Assembly: GCF_022170785.1 (NCBI RefSeq)
Contig: NZ_CP081870.1
Span: 2,902,001 to 2,966,000, forward strand
Length of the DNA: 64,000 bases
Reading direction: 5' to 3'
From: Rossellomorea marisflavi
GTDB taxonomy: Bacteria; Bacillota; Bacilli; Bacillales; Bacillaceae_B
This document shows, in pieces, positions 1 through 8,905 of the stretch. The notes under the pieces were generated by a model. That model was not told the origin of the DNA, made no database searches, and saw only the letters and a list, made by a program, of their open reading frames with translations. Positions within the stretch are counted from its first letter, which is position 1. The number at the start of each line of letters is the position of its first letter. A program made the position numbers and the translations under genes.

Positions 1-23
1 CACCCCTTCGTACAGTCAAGCTT

Positions 24-761
24 CTACGGATTGCGGATTGTATTGAACATATCATGAAGGTCCAGATTGATTCCATCCAGCGGTCCGCCGCCCCTCAGGT
101 CATTATCGATATTTCGGACCCGGCTGAATGTGCCTTCATCTGTCACGACGGAAACCGTCCTGCCTTCGAGGTATGGCTGTACTGCTTTTTCTACGCGTTG
201 CTTTGTTTCTTCTTCTTTCGAATGGTCCCTGACCTCGATGGCGATCAGCACGTCGGTTCCGTACGATACGGCGCGAACGTCACTGACGTTCTTCACATGC
301 CCCGTGACATCGCCGATCTTTTCGGCAAGATCTCCCTCATAGGCAGTATAGTACGAATTCCGTGCTTTGCGCGTATTATCATCCAAATGGCCATGATAAT
401 TGGCATCGCCGTGACTTCCACGGTTATCCTGGGCAAAGAAACCTGCGTCATATGGCGCCAGGGGGGTGGTGGGATTCTGGGGATTGCCGTCATCATCCCT
501 CACCTGCAGAAATTTCTGTTTCTGACTGCGGATGTCTTGACCTTCCATGCCTACGGAGTGATCAAACATTTCGGTCAAAGGACCATCATGGCGGTCATTT
601 TTATCTCCACCGTGACCTTCATTCGAATAATAGCCCAGTGGTTCATAAGAATTGGTGTATTGCTGACCGGATTCCTTCTCCCCACTGCTGCAGGCAGCAA
701 GGTTAAGCGACATGAATGCTGTCATACCAAGAAATGCATAGCGCCTCTTCAACGTAGTCAT
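24..761 (-). CDS. coxA: YhcN/YlaJ-family sporulation lipoprotein, CoxA-like
   Basis: A 245-residue secreted lipoprotein. The N-terminus has basic residues, a hydrophobic segment and a lipobox (Leu-Ala-Ala-Cys) placing the lipidated cysteine at residue 24. The middle is Gly/Asn/His/Asp-rich and low in complexity. The last ~110 residues resemble the YhcN/YlaJ sporulation lipoprotein domain. In B. subtilis the family member CoxA (YrbB) is encoded next to safA and is associated with the spore cortex; here safA lies two genes upstream on the same strand, which supports the name. The ATG follows a G-rich ribosome site very closely. The assignment to CoxA rather than another YhcN paralogue rests on position. 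Confidence 0.75.
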   Translation of the reverse strand: MTTLKRRYAFLGMTAFMSLNLAACSSGEKESGQQYTNSYEPLGYYSNEGHGGDKNDRHDGPLTEMFDHSVGMEGQDIRSQKQKFLQVRDDDGNPQNPTTPLAPYDAGFFAQDNRGSHGDANYHGHLDDNTRKARNSYYTAYEGDLAEKIGDVTGHVKNVSDVRAVSYGTDVLIAIEVRDHSKEEETKQRVEKAVQPYLEGRTVSVVTDEGTFSRVRNIDNDLRGGGPLDGINLDLHDMFNTIRNP

Positions 762-849
762 TCCCCCTCACCGCTATTTGAGCATAGTGCTCGTTTATAG
801 GGTGCGGAGGAACGGACCCAATCATTCCATCAATAGTTGGGACAACCTC

Positions 850-1836
850 CTACAAATGGGTGATGATCCTCCTTAATTCACTGTGCAGCTCTTGAACGAA
901 ACGCATCCGCTGGTGAAACTGTCCCAATGTGATCTGTACCAGATATGGCCACACATGCTCCCTGTATGACTGTCCTTCCCGGATGAACCGGTTCCATTCC
1001 CTGAAAATATCACTAGGATACATCAGTCCAAGAAAGAATGCGGCATCATGTCGATACTTCCTTATAGAAGGTATGGCCATTACATCCGCCAAAGACCAAT
1101 CCAAATACGGAAGGACCCGGTTCGCCATCTGGATATCATCTGTGATGGCAGGAGACCTTGATAACAAATCAAAGTCGATGAGGTATACACGGCCGTCTGT
1201 TCCTCTCAAAAAATTGTGATGGGCCACATCCCCGTGGACCATGCATCTTCTCCCTTTATAAGGACCAAGTGCATCAAGCTCCTTCAATGCCCACCTTCCC
1301 CATTCATGATAGGTGGACAGATAATACGGGGCGATAAAGTGTTGAAGATAAGGCAGGTGATAATCAAATAACGTCATCCGTTTCTTCCACTTGTCAATCC
1401 ACCTGAATTCAGGCACATCTTCGACCCATGAGCTCTGAATCCTCCTTGAGGCACGGTGGAATCCTTTTAATACACGCCATGCTTCCTGTCTGTCTGAAGC
1501 ATCTGCGTAATCGATGTCAGAAGCTGTCTCAAGCCAGTATGAAATCCCGATCACACTACCCTCGAACGAGATGACTCCGGTCTGATGCAGTGGATGCATC
1601 GGGATGACATGGTCAAAGTCTCCTTGCAGAAGCTCCTTGATCAGCATTTCTTGGAGAAGAAACCGTTTCTCCGAGGAGTAACGTTTGACAAACCACTTCC
1701 TGCCTCCGGACCGCAATACCCATTTCCCGTCTTTCAGGGGTTCAATCGACGCTCCGACTTCCCCCAACTTCCATTGCAAAAAAGAAAGGAGACGAACTGT
1801 GTAGTCGTCTCCTCCATGCTCCCATCTATCCTTCAT
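850..1836 (-). CDS. CotS/YsxE-type spore coat kinase-like protein
   Basis: About 328 residues with the aminoglycoside phosphotransferase/choline kinase fold used by the spore-coat proteins CotS, YsxE and YutH. Visible are the catalytic-loop motif HGDVAHHNFL (HxDxxxxN) near residue 200 and the metal-binding DFD motif about ten residues later. The substrate is unknown for this family and kinase activity is unproven. The gene overlaps the 3' end of safA by about 11 bases in another frame, suggesting translational coupling and co-expression in the mother cell. The start is uncertain: ATG at 1836 is chosen because it sits at the safA stop, but a longer reading from 1881 or 1848 is open. YsxE, encoded at 41458-42489, is a relative in the same window. 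Confidence 0.7.
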   Translation of the reverse strand: MKDRWEHGGDDYTVRLLSFLQWKLGEVGASIEPLKDGKWVLRSGGRKWFVKRYSSEKRFLLQEMLIKELLQGDFDHVIPMHPLHQTGVISFEGSVIGISYWLETASDIDYADASDRQEAWRVLKGFHRASRRIQSSWVEDVPEFRWIDKWKKRMTLFDYHLPYLQHFIAPYYLSTYHEWGRWALKELDALGPYKGRRCMVHGDVAHHNFLRGTDGRVYLIDFDLLSRSPAITDDIQMANRVLPYLDWSLADVMAIPSIRKYRHDAAFFLGLMYPSDIFREWNRFIREGQSYREHVWPYLVQITLGQFHQRMRFVQELHSELRRIITHL

Positions 1837-3406
1837 TGTCTTCGTCATAAAAGTTCGGCATGGAGAATGCTCTTTGGGCACCCATTTGCATACCTTGAGG
1901 CAAACCCTGCCCCATCATTCCCGGCCCGAAACCTTGTGGCTGAGGCATTCCATATGGCATCGGCTGATTCCATTGGGGAGCCTGCTGCTGCCATTGTGGC
2001 TGACCCTGTGGTTGAGGACCCCCGCATCCACAATCTTCTTGATCACTCGCTCCCATCACACCGGGTTGACCCATCGGCATTTGTTGGTTCATCTGTGCTC
2101 CCATCACGCCCGGCTGACCCATCGGCATCTGATGATGCATCTCTGCTCCCATCACACCTGGCTGACCCATCGGCATCTGATGATGCATCTCTGTTCCCAT
2201 CACACCTGGCTGACCCATCGGCATCTGATGATGCATCTCTGTTCCCATCACACCTGGCTGACCCATCGGCATCTGACCATCCATCATGGCGCCTTGCACT
2301 TGGTTTTGCCCCCATGGTCCAGGCATTCCGAATCCACCAGGTCCGCAGAAACCTGGTCCAGGCATCATTGGTGATACCGGATGGCATGGTTGTGGCATAC
2401 CCTGGTGCATCATTTGATTCTCATCCTCTGCACCCATTACTCCAGGCTGGCCCATTGGCATCTGCATTGGCATTTGCATTGGCATTTGCATTGGCATTTG
2501 CATCGGTGACTGCATCGGCATCTGCATCGGCGACTGGGCATTCGGCATGAACGGCATGAATGAAGAAGAGTCTTCATCATATCCATGCTGCATCATCGGC
2601 ATATTCATCTGAGGATATTGGGCTCCCTGAACCTGATTCCACGGTGCTTGAGCTCCCTGGACTTGGTTCCAGTGGCCCATTCCGCCCCCTTGCCACGGCT
2701 GTATGTTTCCACCTTGACCGAATCCCGGCATGACCGGTGATACAGGAACACATTGATTTGGATTATAATACATAGGCTGAGTGAATCCCCCTTGTTGTGG
2801 TTGAGGCATTTCCAGGCTTTCTTCCTGTTGTACCCCTTGTACGCTGTGCTTTGCTTTTGGTGCTTCTTTTTTTGGTTCTGTTGCTTTTGGAAGGATATTG
2901 GTAGGTTTAGGCGGAGTCTGTGGCTGGGGCTTTGCTTGCGGTTTTACTTGTTGCATCGGCTGTTGTTTCGGCTGCTGGACTGGTTGTTGCATCGGTTGTT
3001 GCATCGGTTGCTGCTTTGGCTGGACCTGCATATTCATCATGTAATAGTTATTGATGTCGATCTCCGGAATGACCGGCTGTGGCATCTTTGGCGTGAACGG
3101 TTTTTGTGCTTCTTTCGGCTTTTCAGCCTTGGGCTGTTCTGCCGGCATCGTCATCGGTTTCTGCTCTTTAAAAGGATGCTCTGCTTTCGGCATTTCCTTT
3201 TTGGGAGCCTCCTTGGAACCGTACTTGATCTGTGTCTCTTTTTTTACGGTACCGCCGGATGTAGGGACTTTGATCTTCATTCCGGGCATGATCATATCCG
3301 GGTTGGACAGCTGGGCGTTCATGTGCTTCAACTCTTCAAAATTGACGCCATATTTTTTGGCGATTTTCCAGAGCGTATCACCTTTTTGTACGATATGAAT
3401 CTTCAC
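1826..3406 (-). CDS. safA: SafA, spore coat assembly/morphogenetic protein
   Basis: A 526-residue protein with an N-terminal LysM domain (residues ~2-48, with the typical QKGDTLWKIAKKYGV and NPDMIMPGMKIKVP motifs), a Pro/Glu/Lys linker, then a long Met/Gln/Pro/Gly-rich tail. In B. subtilis SafA sits at the cortex-coat interface, is recruited by SpoVID through LysM-proximal sequence, and organises the inner coat. The tail contains five copies of a 16-residue unit of the form MPMGQPGVMGxxMxxQ plus short QMPM repeats. The start is GTG at 3406, eight bases after an AGGAGGGG ribosome site. SpoVID, its known partner, is encoded at 42566-43750. Repeat-number variation among strains is likely. Confidence 0.92.
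   Translation of the reverse strand: MKIHIVQKGDTLWKIAKKYGVNFEELKHMNAQLSNPDMIMPGMKIKVPTSGGTVKKETQIKYGSKEAPKKEMPKAEHPFKEQKPMTMPAEQPKAEKPKEAQKPFTPKMPQPVIPEIDINNYYMMNMQVQPKQQPMQQPMQQPVQQPKQQPMQQVKPQAKPQPQTPPKPTNILPKATEPKKEAPKAKHSVQGVQQEESLEMPQPQQGGFTQPMYYNPNQCVPVSPVMPGFGQGGNIQPWQGGGMGHWNQVQGAQAPWNQVQGAQYPQMNMPMMQHGYDEDSSSFMPFMPNAQSPMQMPMQSPMQMPMQMPMQMPMQMPMGQPGVMGAEDENQMMHQGMPQPCHPVSPMMPGPGFCGPGGFGMPGPWGQNQVQGAMMDGQMPMGQPGVMGTEMHHQMPMGQPGVMGTEMHHQMPMGQPGVMGAEMHHQMPMGQPGVMGAQMNQQMPMGQPGVMGASDQEDCGCGGPQPQGQPQWQQQAPQWNQPMPYGMPQPQGFGPGMMGQGLPQGMQMGAQRAFSMPNFYDEDNEG
2052..2290 (-). repeat. 48-bp tandem repeats inside safA
   Basis: Five consecutive 48-base units, in frame with safA, encode the 16-residue Met/Pro/Gln/Gly unit of the SafA tail. 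Two neighbouring units are identical and the outer ones diverge at a few positions. In-frame repeats of this kind expand and contract by slippage or recombination without breaking the gene. A shorter CATTTG/CATCGG hexamer-type run coding for Gln-Met-Pro-Met lies at about 2456-2530. Confidence 0.85.
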
Positions 3407-3481
3407 GCGTCATTCCCCTCCTCAGGCATAAGTCTATATATCCTATGATAAGATGGGCAAATTGCTAATCATCTACATAAA

Positions 3482-3510
3482 AACTTATGATTATGCCGAT
3501 TCTTTTATGC
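3482..3510 (-). promoter_or_regulatory. possible sigma-E promoter of safA
   Basis: On the minus strand GCATAAA (3510-3504) and CATAAGTT (3489-3482) are separated by 14 bases, the spacing of sigma-E promoters (consensus KMATATT-N14-CATACANT). The match is partial. Position, about 75 bases ahead of the safA GTG, fits, and safA is a sigma-E gene in B. subtilis. Confidence 0.35.
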
Positions 3511-3535
3511 CGGGGCCCCTGATTTGAACAGCACG

Positions 3536-3567
3536 AAAAAAAAACGCCGGAGAGAATCCCCCGGCGT
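3536..3567 (-). terminator. Rho-independent terminator of nadBCA
   Basis: ACGCCGG (3544-3550) pairs with CCGGCGT (3561-3567), with a run of T on the minus strand immediately after. It lies just beyond the nadA stop codon and ends the NAD operon before safA. Confidence 0.9.
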
Positions 3568-3571
3568 AAGG

Positions 3572-4681
3572 TCAGGCCCGAATCAACATGCGCTCCAGTG
3601 CCCGAACGGCTTCTGTTGTTACGGAAGGTGCCACTCTGATCACATTGACAGGATCGTCTGCCATCACATGCTCAAGGGCCCATAGGAGATGCGGCAGGTC
3701 GATCCGGTTCATGGTGAGGCAAGGGCACATATACGGGTTCAACGATATGATGTGTTTATCTGGATGATTCGCAATGAGACGTTTCACCAGGTTCATTTCC
3801 GTCCCGATGGCCCACGATGATCCGGATGGTGCACGCTCGATCATGTCGATGATATATTTGGTGCTGCCGTTATAATCGGATTGCTCAACCACTTCCCTCC
3901 TGCACTCAGGGTGGACGATGACCTGCATGTCCGGGTGATTCTTGCGCACGCTCTCTATATTCTTCACGGTGAAATTCTCATGCACGGAACAATGGCCCTT
4001 CCAAAGGATGACTTTGATGTTTTCAAAATCCCCATCATAGACAAGGTCATTTGTGGCTGGATCGAATACGGCCATGTCATCCAGGGATATCCCGAGGTCT
4101 GCAGCCGTGTTCCTGCCGAGGTGCTGATCAGGGAGGAACAGGATCCTTTCTTTTTCCCTCAGTGCCCATTCCACCATCTTATGGGCATTTGACGAGGTGA
4201 CCGTTGCCCCCCCGTACTTTCCTACAAAGCTTTTAATGGCTGCGGTGGAATTCACATAGGTCAACGGCAGGATCCCATCGCCAAACGTCTCCGTCAATTT
4301 TCTCCAAGCTTTCTCTGTCTGGAAGATATCGGCCATGTCGGCCATGGAACACCCTGCCCGCATGTCAGGGAGGATGACCGTCTGTTCGGGTGAGGTCAGC
4401 ATATCAGCTGTCTCTGCCATGAAATGGACCCCGCAGAAGACGATGTACTCCGCTTCCTTATTCTCGGCTGAAACCTGTGCGAGCTGGAGTGAATCCCCAA
4501 CGGCATCGGCAAACTGGATCACTTCATCCTTTTGATAATGATGACCAGGGATAAAGAGCCTGCTTCCCATCAGTTGTTTGATCTCCCTTACCCTTTCCTC
4601 CATTTCAGCCGTCGTCATGGAGGTGATGGACGGTGGAAGGGAAACATGCAGTGTATCAAGAATTCCCATGTGTTTGTTCAT
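3572..4681 (-). CDS. nadA: quinolinate synthase NadA
   Basis: Condenses iminoaspartate with dihydroxyacetone phosphate to quinolinate in de novo NAD synthesis; a cytosolic [4Fe-4S] enzyme. At 369 residues it is the Bacillus-type length. Candidate cluster ligands are the Cys in [15 protein letters not shown] (~109), the Cys in [11 protein letters not shown] (~231) and the Cys pair in [11 protein letters not shown] (~319). The gene overlaps the end of nadC by 26 bases and is last in nadB-nadC-nadA. The true start may be the second Met (MGILDTL), because the AGAAAGG ribosome site is better spaced for it than for the first ATG. The divergent NifS probably supplies sulfur for the cluster. Confidence 0.96.
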   Translation of the reverse strand: MNKHMGILDTLHVSLPPSITSMTTAEMEERVREIKQLMGSRLFIPGHHYQKDEVIQFADAVGDSLQLAQVSAENKEAEYIVFCGVHFMAETADMLTSPEQTVILPDMRAGCSMADMADIFQTEKAWRKLTETFGDGILPLTYVNSTAAIKSFVGKYGGATVTSSNAHKMVEWALREKERILFLPDQHLGRNTAADLGISLDDMAVFDPATNDLVYDGDFENIKVILWKGHCSVHENFTVKNIESVRKNHPDMQVIVHPECRREVVEQSDYNGSTKYIIDMIERAPSGSSWAIGTEMNLVKRLIANHPDKHIISLNPYMCPCLTMNRIDLPHLLWALEHVMADDPVNVIRVAPSVTTEAVRALERMLIRA

Positions 4682-5516
4682 CCTTTCTGATGTCCACTCG
4701 TGCGCTGATGTCGAGTGCCGCGACCGAGTGGGTCAAGTATCCGAGTGAAATGTAGTCGATCCCTGTCCACGCATAGTCTTTAAGCATTTCACGGGAAATG
4801 CCCCCCGACGCTTCCGTGATGATCCCGGCGGGAACGTGGCGCATCCATTCCTTGATCTCTTCCGGGGTGCAATTATCGAACATAATTACATCCACATGGC
4901 TTGCGACAGCTTCGATGAGTTGTTCTTCCGTCTCGATCTCCACTTCGATCTTCACCATATGCCCCGTAGCCGACCGAATCGTTTCCACAGCCTTGGTGAT
5001 GGAACCGGCAAAAGCGATATGATTATCCTTCAGCATCACGGCATCGTAAAGCCCAAATCGGTGATTATACCCTCCCCCGACCCTGACAGCATATTTCTCG
5101 AGCATGCGCAGGCCTGGTGTCGTCTTCCTGGTGTCACAGATTCTCGCACCGCTTCCCTCGACAGCCTTGACCGCTTCTGCCGTTTCTTTCGCAATCCCGC
5201 TCATGCGTTGAATGAGATTGAGAATAACCCTTTCTCCCTGCAGAAGATCCTTCATCCTGCCCTTCACGGTTCCAAGGTGCTGCCCCTCAACCACGATCTC
5301 CCCATCCTTTACGAAAAGATCCACTTCAATGGATGCATCAAACATGGCGTAAGCGGTCCGGACGATGTCTTCTCCGCAAAAGACACCAGGCTGTTTGGCC
5401 ATCAGCGTGATCATCCCTTCCTGTGAATGAAAGAGCGTCCCTGATGAAAGGTCCCCCTCCCCCAAGTCCTCCCTGTAAAATTCCTCAAGCATGGATCTTA
5501 GTTTCAACAGATTCAT
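4656..5516 (-). CDS. nadC: nicotinate-nucleotide pyrophosphorylase NadC
   Basis: Quinolinate phosphoribosyltransferase, 286 residues, converts quinolinate and PRPP to nicotinate mononucleotide. Family motifs visible include the [12 protein letters not shown] signature and the C-terminal EASGGIS and [11 protein letters not shown] phosphate-binding strands of the TIM-like barrel. It overlaps the end of nadB by about 30 bases and nadA by 26, so the three are translationally coupled. An AAGGTG ribosome site precedes the ATG. Confidence 0.97.
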   Translation of the reverse strand: MNLLKLRSMLEEFYREDLGEGDLSSGTLFHSQEGMITLMAKQPGVFCGEDIVRTAYAMFDASIEVDLFVKDGEIVVEGQHLGTVKGRMKDLLQGERVILNLIQRMSGIAKETAEAVKAVEGSGARICDTRKTTPGLRMLEKYAVRVGGGYNHRFGLYDAVMLKDNHIAFAGSITKAVETIRSATGHMVKIEVEIETEEQLIEAVASHVDVIMFDNCTPEEIKEWMRHVPAGIITEASGGISREMLKDYAWTGIDYISLGYLTHSVAALDISARVDIRKDEQTHGNS

Positions 5517-7038
5517 AGACAGACACCTTCAACCTTCCCGTTTGTATTTTCATGTGAATGCTTTTTTTATCCCATGCCGGACGCTTTTTGGGATGATCCC
5601 TCCTGATGTGGCCACCCCTGCTTTCTTCCCGCAGGAGGGAAGCCGTCCCGATGAGACGTGAAACAACCCAGATTAAGTAATCTTCCATGTCCTCGACGTC
5701 CAGATCGTCCATCTTGCTTTCATAGGTGAGACCGAATCCACCCAGCCATTGCATTAACCGCTGCAGGCCCTCCTTCGAGCGGATGATGCCGGCTTCTTCC
5801 ATCATCCTCTTCTTTAACATGGTGCGATCGGGAAGTTGTCCGGGTGTGCCTGTGATCGGTGCATGGGCGAGTGGTGCGGTCTTCGAGGGAAGCGCCTCCT
5901 TTAAATGGTCCGCAAGCCTCTGCCCATATACAATCCCTTCCAGTAAGGAATTGCTGGCTAATCGATTCGCCCCATGAATCCCGGTGCATGCAGCTTCCCC
6001 GATTGCATACAGGCCATCAAGATTCGTCCTCCCAACGTCATCAACCACGACCCCACCCATGATGAAATGGCATCCCGGAGCCACAGGAATCCTCCCTCTT
6101 TCAATCGGAAATCCTTCTTTTTCACAGCGGGCCGTGATTGAAGGGAACCGGGTTGAGAAATTCCGGATACCTGTAATGTCGAGATACACGTTTCCTCCCC
6201 CGAGCCTTTCCCTGTAGATCGCTTCTGCCACCACATGTCTCGGCGCCAGGTCCTTCAATGGATGGATCGATTCCATAAGGGCTCTTCCGTCTTCCCTTAC
6301 GAGCACTCCCCCTTCCCCTCTCACGGCTTCCGAGATCAGTCCCTTTGTTCTCCCGCCCGATATCATGAGGGTCGGATGGAACTGGATGAACTCCATATCG
6401 CCCACTACAGCTCCAGCCAAAAATGCCATGGCGATCCCTGTTCCGGTGACCGAAGGATGATTGGATGTGGACGCATAAATCCCTCCGACCCCGCCGCTTG
6501 CGAGGACGATGTGATCCCCGGTGTACGTATGTATCACACCCGCTTCATCCTTTGTTCTCACTCCGGCAATCCGTCCATTATGATCTTTCAGAAGATGATA
6601 GGCCATTTCTCCTTCGATGACCTTCACATTTTCAGAAAGGGATGAAATCAGGAAATCAATCAAGAACCTCCCCGTCTGATCTCCGCCGCTGTGCACAATC
6701 CTCTTCTTGCTGTGTGCTCCTTCCATTCCGAGTTTCGGATCAAAAGTCATGCCAGCTGAGAGCAATGCTTCCACGGCGCGTTTCCCGTCCTCGACGAAAG
6801 CCATGACCTTTCCCTCTTCCTGAAGACCTTCCCCGGCTATGATCGTATCCCTCATGTGAATTCCGGGAGAATCATCCGGGGAAAGGGCAGCCGCGATCCC
6901 GCCTTGTGCCAGGTAGGAGTTGGACGATTTCATCTGCGACTTTGTGATAATCATCACATTCATGCGATCTTGAATATTTTTTGCAAGCTGTAATGCGGCT
7001 ACCCCGCTTCCGATGATCAATACGTCCGCTTTTCTCAT
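5485..7038 (-). CDS. nadB: L-aspartate oxidase NadB
   Basis: FAD enzyme that oxidises L-aspartate to iminoaspartate, the first step of the pathway, 517 residues. The N-terminal dinucleotide-binding motif IIGSGVAALQLA, the SSNSYLAQGGIAAAL segment, the HGANRLASNSLLEG motif and the succinate dehydrogenase/fumarate reductase-type C-terminal helical domain are all present. First gene of the operon; GGGAGGA lies seven bases before the ATG. Expression should be repressed when nicotinate is plentiful, through the NiaR site at 7061-7080. Confidence 0.97.
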   Translation of the reverse strand: MRKADVLIIGSGVAALQLAKNIQDRMNVMIITKSQMKSSNSYLAQGGIAAALSPDDSPGIHMRDTIIAGEGLQEEGKVMAFVEDGKRAVEALLSAGMTFDPKLGMEGAHSKKRIVHSGGDQTGRFLIDFLISSLSENVKVIEGEMAYHLLKDHNGRIAGVRTKDEAGVIHTYTGDHIVLASGGVGGIYASTSNHPSVTGTGIAMAFLAGAVVGDMEFIQFHPTLMISGGRTKGLISEAVRGEGGVLVREDGRALMESIHPLKDLAPRHVVAEAIYRERLGGGNVYLDITGIRNFSTRFPSITARCEKEGFPIERGRIPVAPGCHFIMGGVVVDDVGRTNLDGLYAIGEAACTGIHGANRLASNSLLEGIVYGQRLADHLKEALPSKTAPLAHAPITGTPGQLPDRTMLKKRMMEEAGIIRSKEGLQRLMQWLGGFGLTYESKMDDLDVEDMEDYLIWVVSRLIGTASLLREESRGGHIRRDHPKKRPAWDKKSIHMKIQTGRLKVSVYESVETKIHA

Positions 7039-7060
7039 AGAGAATCCTCCCGTTTTACCT

Positions 7061-7080
7061 TACAGGTGTCTTGACACATA
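7061..7080. promoter_or_regulatory. NiaR operator between nadB and nifS
   Basis: TACAGGTGTCTTGACACATA holds the inverted repeat GTGTC-TT-GACAC, closely matching the Bacillus NiaR (YrxA) operator. It overlaps a TTGACA -35 element (7071-7076) for the plus-strand nifS-niaR unit, with a weak -10 TAAACT at 7095-7100, and lies in the leader/promoter zone of nadB on the other strand. One operator can therefore control both divergent units, including autoregulation of niaR. Confidence 0.8.
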
Positions 7081-7163
7081 TATTTACACATTATTAAACT
7101 AATAACAAGAGTTTTTTCTTCCGAACTCATTTGTCAGATTATTCGATAAAGGATGATATCATC

Positions 7164-8279
7164 ATGGATTATTTCGACTACGCCTCTACCACCCCCATGG
7201 ATGCCAGAGTCCTGGACATCTATCGCGAGTTCGCCGAGCACTACTGGGGCAACCCGAACAGCCTTCACGATATAGGCGGATCAGCCAAGGAGATTCTCGG
7301 TCGGTGTACCGACACCCTTGCCAGCCTTTTTGGGGTGCCATCTGCAGGCTTGACCTTCACCTCAGGGGGGAGTGCAGGAAATGCTGCCGCCCTGATCGGC
7401 CTTTCTCACGGCAGGAAGTACCTGGGCTCCCATATCATCATCGGTGGAGCAGAGCATGCCTCCATCCATAACGCTGCTGGACAACTGCAGTCAGCAGGGT
7501 TCGAGATCACGTTCATCCCCAGTAGGGAAAACGGGCTCATCGATCTCCGGCGGCTGAAATCGTCTGTCAGGAAGAATACGATCCTCGTCAGCATCGCCCA
7601 CTGCAATGGAGAAATCGGGGTGATCCAGCCGATGGGGGATATCAAGGAGATCCTCCGCGACAGCGCTGCCCTGCTCCACTCGGACCTTGTCCAATCGTTC
7701 GGGAAGTGGCCCATCGAAGAGGCCATCCGTCATGCAGACAGCTTTACGGTCTCTTCCCATAAGATCCACGGTCCGAAAGGGATGGGTGCCCTTTACATCG
7801 ATCCGTCGATTGACCTCCTTCCTATACAGAGGATCTCAGGCACACCGGACCTGCCGGGTATCACTGCTTTTACGGCCGCTGCAGAAAGAGCCACCCCCAT
7901 GCCGGATCATTATCAGATGCTGAGGAATTCCTTTTTCGCTTCCCTTGATTCGAAGATGGGGAACAGCTATCGCGTTTACGAAGGACCCGTGGGTCATCAG
8001 CTTCCACAGGTCATCGGGCTTGCGATCGAAGGCATCGAGGGGCAGTGGCTCATGCTTGAATGCAACCGTCGGGGCATCGCCATTTCCACGGGGAGTGCCT
8101 GTCAATCCGGGATGCAGGGAATTCCCATCACGCTGAAAAGCATGGGAGCTACTGAACGGGATGGAAAGGAGTTCATCCGGATATCGTTCGGTCCCTCCAC
8201 GACACTGGAGAAAATCGACCGGCTCACCGACACCCTCGCCGAAGTCAGGCTGTCCATTTTAAGCGGGGGTGTGATATGA
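7164..8279 (+). CDS. nifS: cysteine desulfurase NifS, NAD-pathway type
   Basis: PLP enzyme of the NifS/IscS class, 371 residues, releasing sulfur from cysteine. The PLP-binding lysine lies in SSHKIHGPKGMG and the catalytic cysteine in the loop STGSACQSGM. In B. subtilis the nifS gene divergent from nadBCA is needed for the Fe-S cluster of NadA, and the same arrangement is seen here. ATG at 7164 is chosen because AAAGGATGA lies eight bases upstream; an in-frame TTG at 7131 has no ribosome site. niaR follows 31 bases downstream. Confidence 0.93.
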   Translation: MDYFDYASTTPMDARVLDIYREFAEHYWGNPNSLHDIGGSAKEILGRCTDTLASLFGVPSAGLTFTSGGSAGNAAALIGLSHGRKYLGSHIIIGGAEHASIHNAAGQLQSAGFEITFIPSRENGLIDLRRLKSSVRKNTILVSIAHCNGEIGVIQPMGDIKEILRDSAALLHSDLVQSFGKWPIEEAIRHADSFTVSSHKIHGPKGMGALYIDPSIDLLPIQRISGTPDLPGITAFTAAAERATPMPDHYQMLRNSFFASLDSKMGNSYRVYEGPVGHQLPQVIGLAIEGIEGQWLMLECNRRGIAISTGSACQSGMQGIPITLKSMGATERDGKEFIRISFGPSTTLEKIDRLTDTLAEVRLSILSGGVI

Positions 8280-8310
8280 TTTTCTTATCAATTACTCGGG
8301 GGAGATTACG

Positions 8311-8847
8311 TTGTCAGAGAAAAAATTATTAGGGGACGAGCGGCGGGATTGGATCCTCCATACGCTCAAAAGCAGAGGGATCCCCATCACGGGTGGGGAA
8401 CTTGCAAAGGAGAGCAGGGTCAGCCGCCAGGTGATCGTCAGCGACATCACGCTCCTTAAGGCCAAGGGTGAACCGATCATCGCCACGAGCCAGGGATATC
8501 TTTACCTGAACCCCAATGAAGGAGCGCACCATGAAAAGACCGTCGCCTGTCAGCACACACCCGACCGGGCTGAAGAGGAGCTGAATCTCCTGGTCGATCA
8601 TGGTGTCACTGTAAAGGATGTGAAGATCGAGCACGGGGTATACGGTGACCTTACCGCCTCCATCATGGTATCCAATCGCAAGGAAGTGAAGCAATTCCTC
8701 ACGAAGATCAGGTCGACCAACGCCGCATTCCTATCTGAACTGACAGATGGCGTCCACCTTCATACCCTGTCTGCCACCACCAGTGAAGCACTTTCAGAAG
8801 CAGAAAACGCTCTGGAAAGGGCCGGCTTCCTGATCCGTTCTTTATAG
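8311..8847 (+). CDS. niaR: NAD biosynthesis repressor NiaR (YrxA)
   Basis: A 178-residue repressor with an N-terminal winged helix-turn-helix (residues ~8-60, with SRQVIVSDITLLKAKGE as the recognition region) and a C-terminal 3H domain whose conserved histidines (QHTP, EHGVYGD, DGVHLHTL) bind metal and sense nicotinate. It represses NAD genes when nicotinic acid is available. The start is a TTG at 8311 preceded by GGGGGAG. It is co-transcribed with nifS and shares the operator at 7061-7080. Confidence 0.93.
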   Translation: MSEKKLLGDERRDWILHTLKSRGIPITGGELAKESRVSRQVIVSDITLLKAKGEPIIATSQGYLYLNPNEGAHHEKTVACQHTPDRAEEELNLLVDHGVTVKDVKIEHGVYGDLTASIMVSNRKEVKQFLTKIRSTNAAFLSELTDGVHLHTLSATTSEALSEAENALERAGFLIRSL

Positions 8848-8855
8848 CCAACCAG

Positions 8856-8891
8856 AAAGAGCCCCTGATGCATGTGCATCAGGGGCTCTTT
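8856..8891. terminator. bidirectional terminator, niaR / pheA
   Basis: A perfect 17-base stem, AAAGAGCCCCTGATGCA pairing with its complement around a two-base loop. It sits between the convergent niaR and pheA genes and gives a T-rich end in both directions. Confidence 0.95.
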
Positions 8892-8905
8892 GTGATCCTT
8901 TTCTA

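Noticed and set aside
54..800. Plus-strand open frame of 248 codons opposite coxA
   Set aside because: Shadow of the lipoprotein gene; no start signal and composition follows the opposite strand.
1585..2550. Long plus-strand reading of ~320 codons opposite safA and the kinase gene
   Set aside because: It is the complement of the safA repeat region; its own repeats (Ser-Asp-Pro-Ala) are a mirror of the SafA units and there is no ribosome site or homology.
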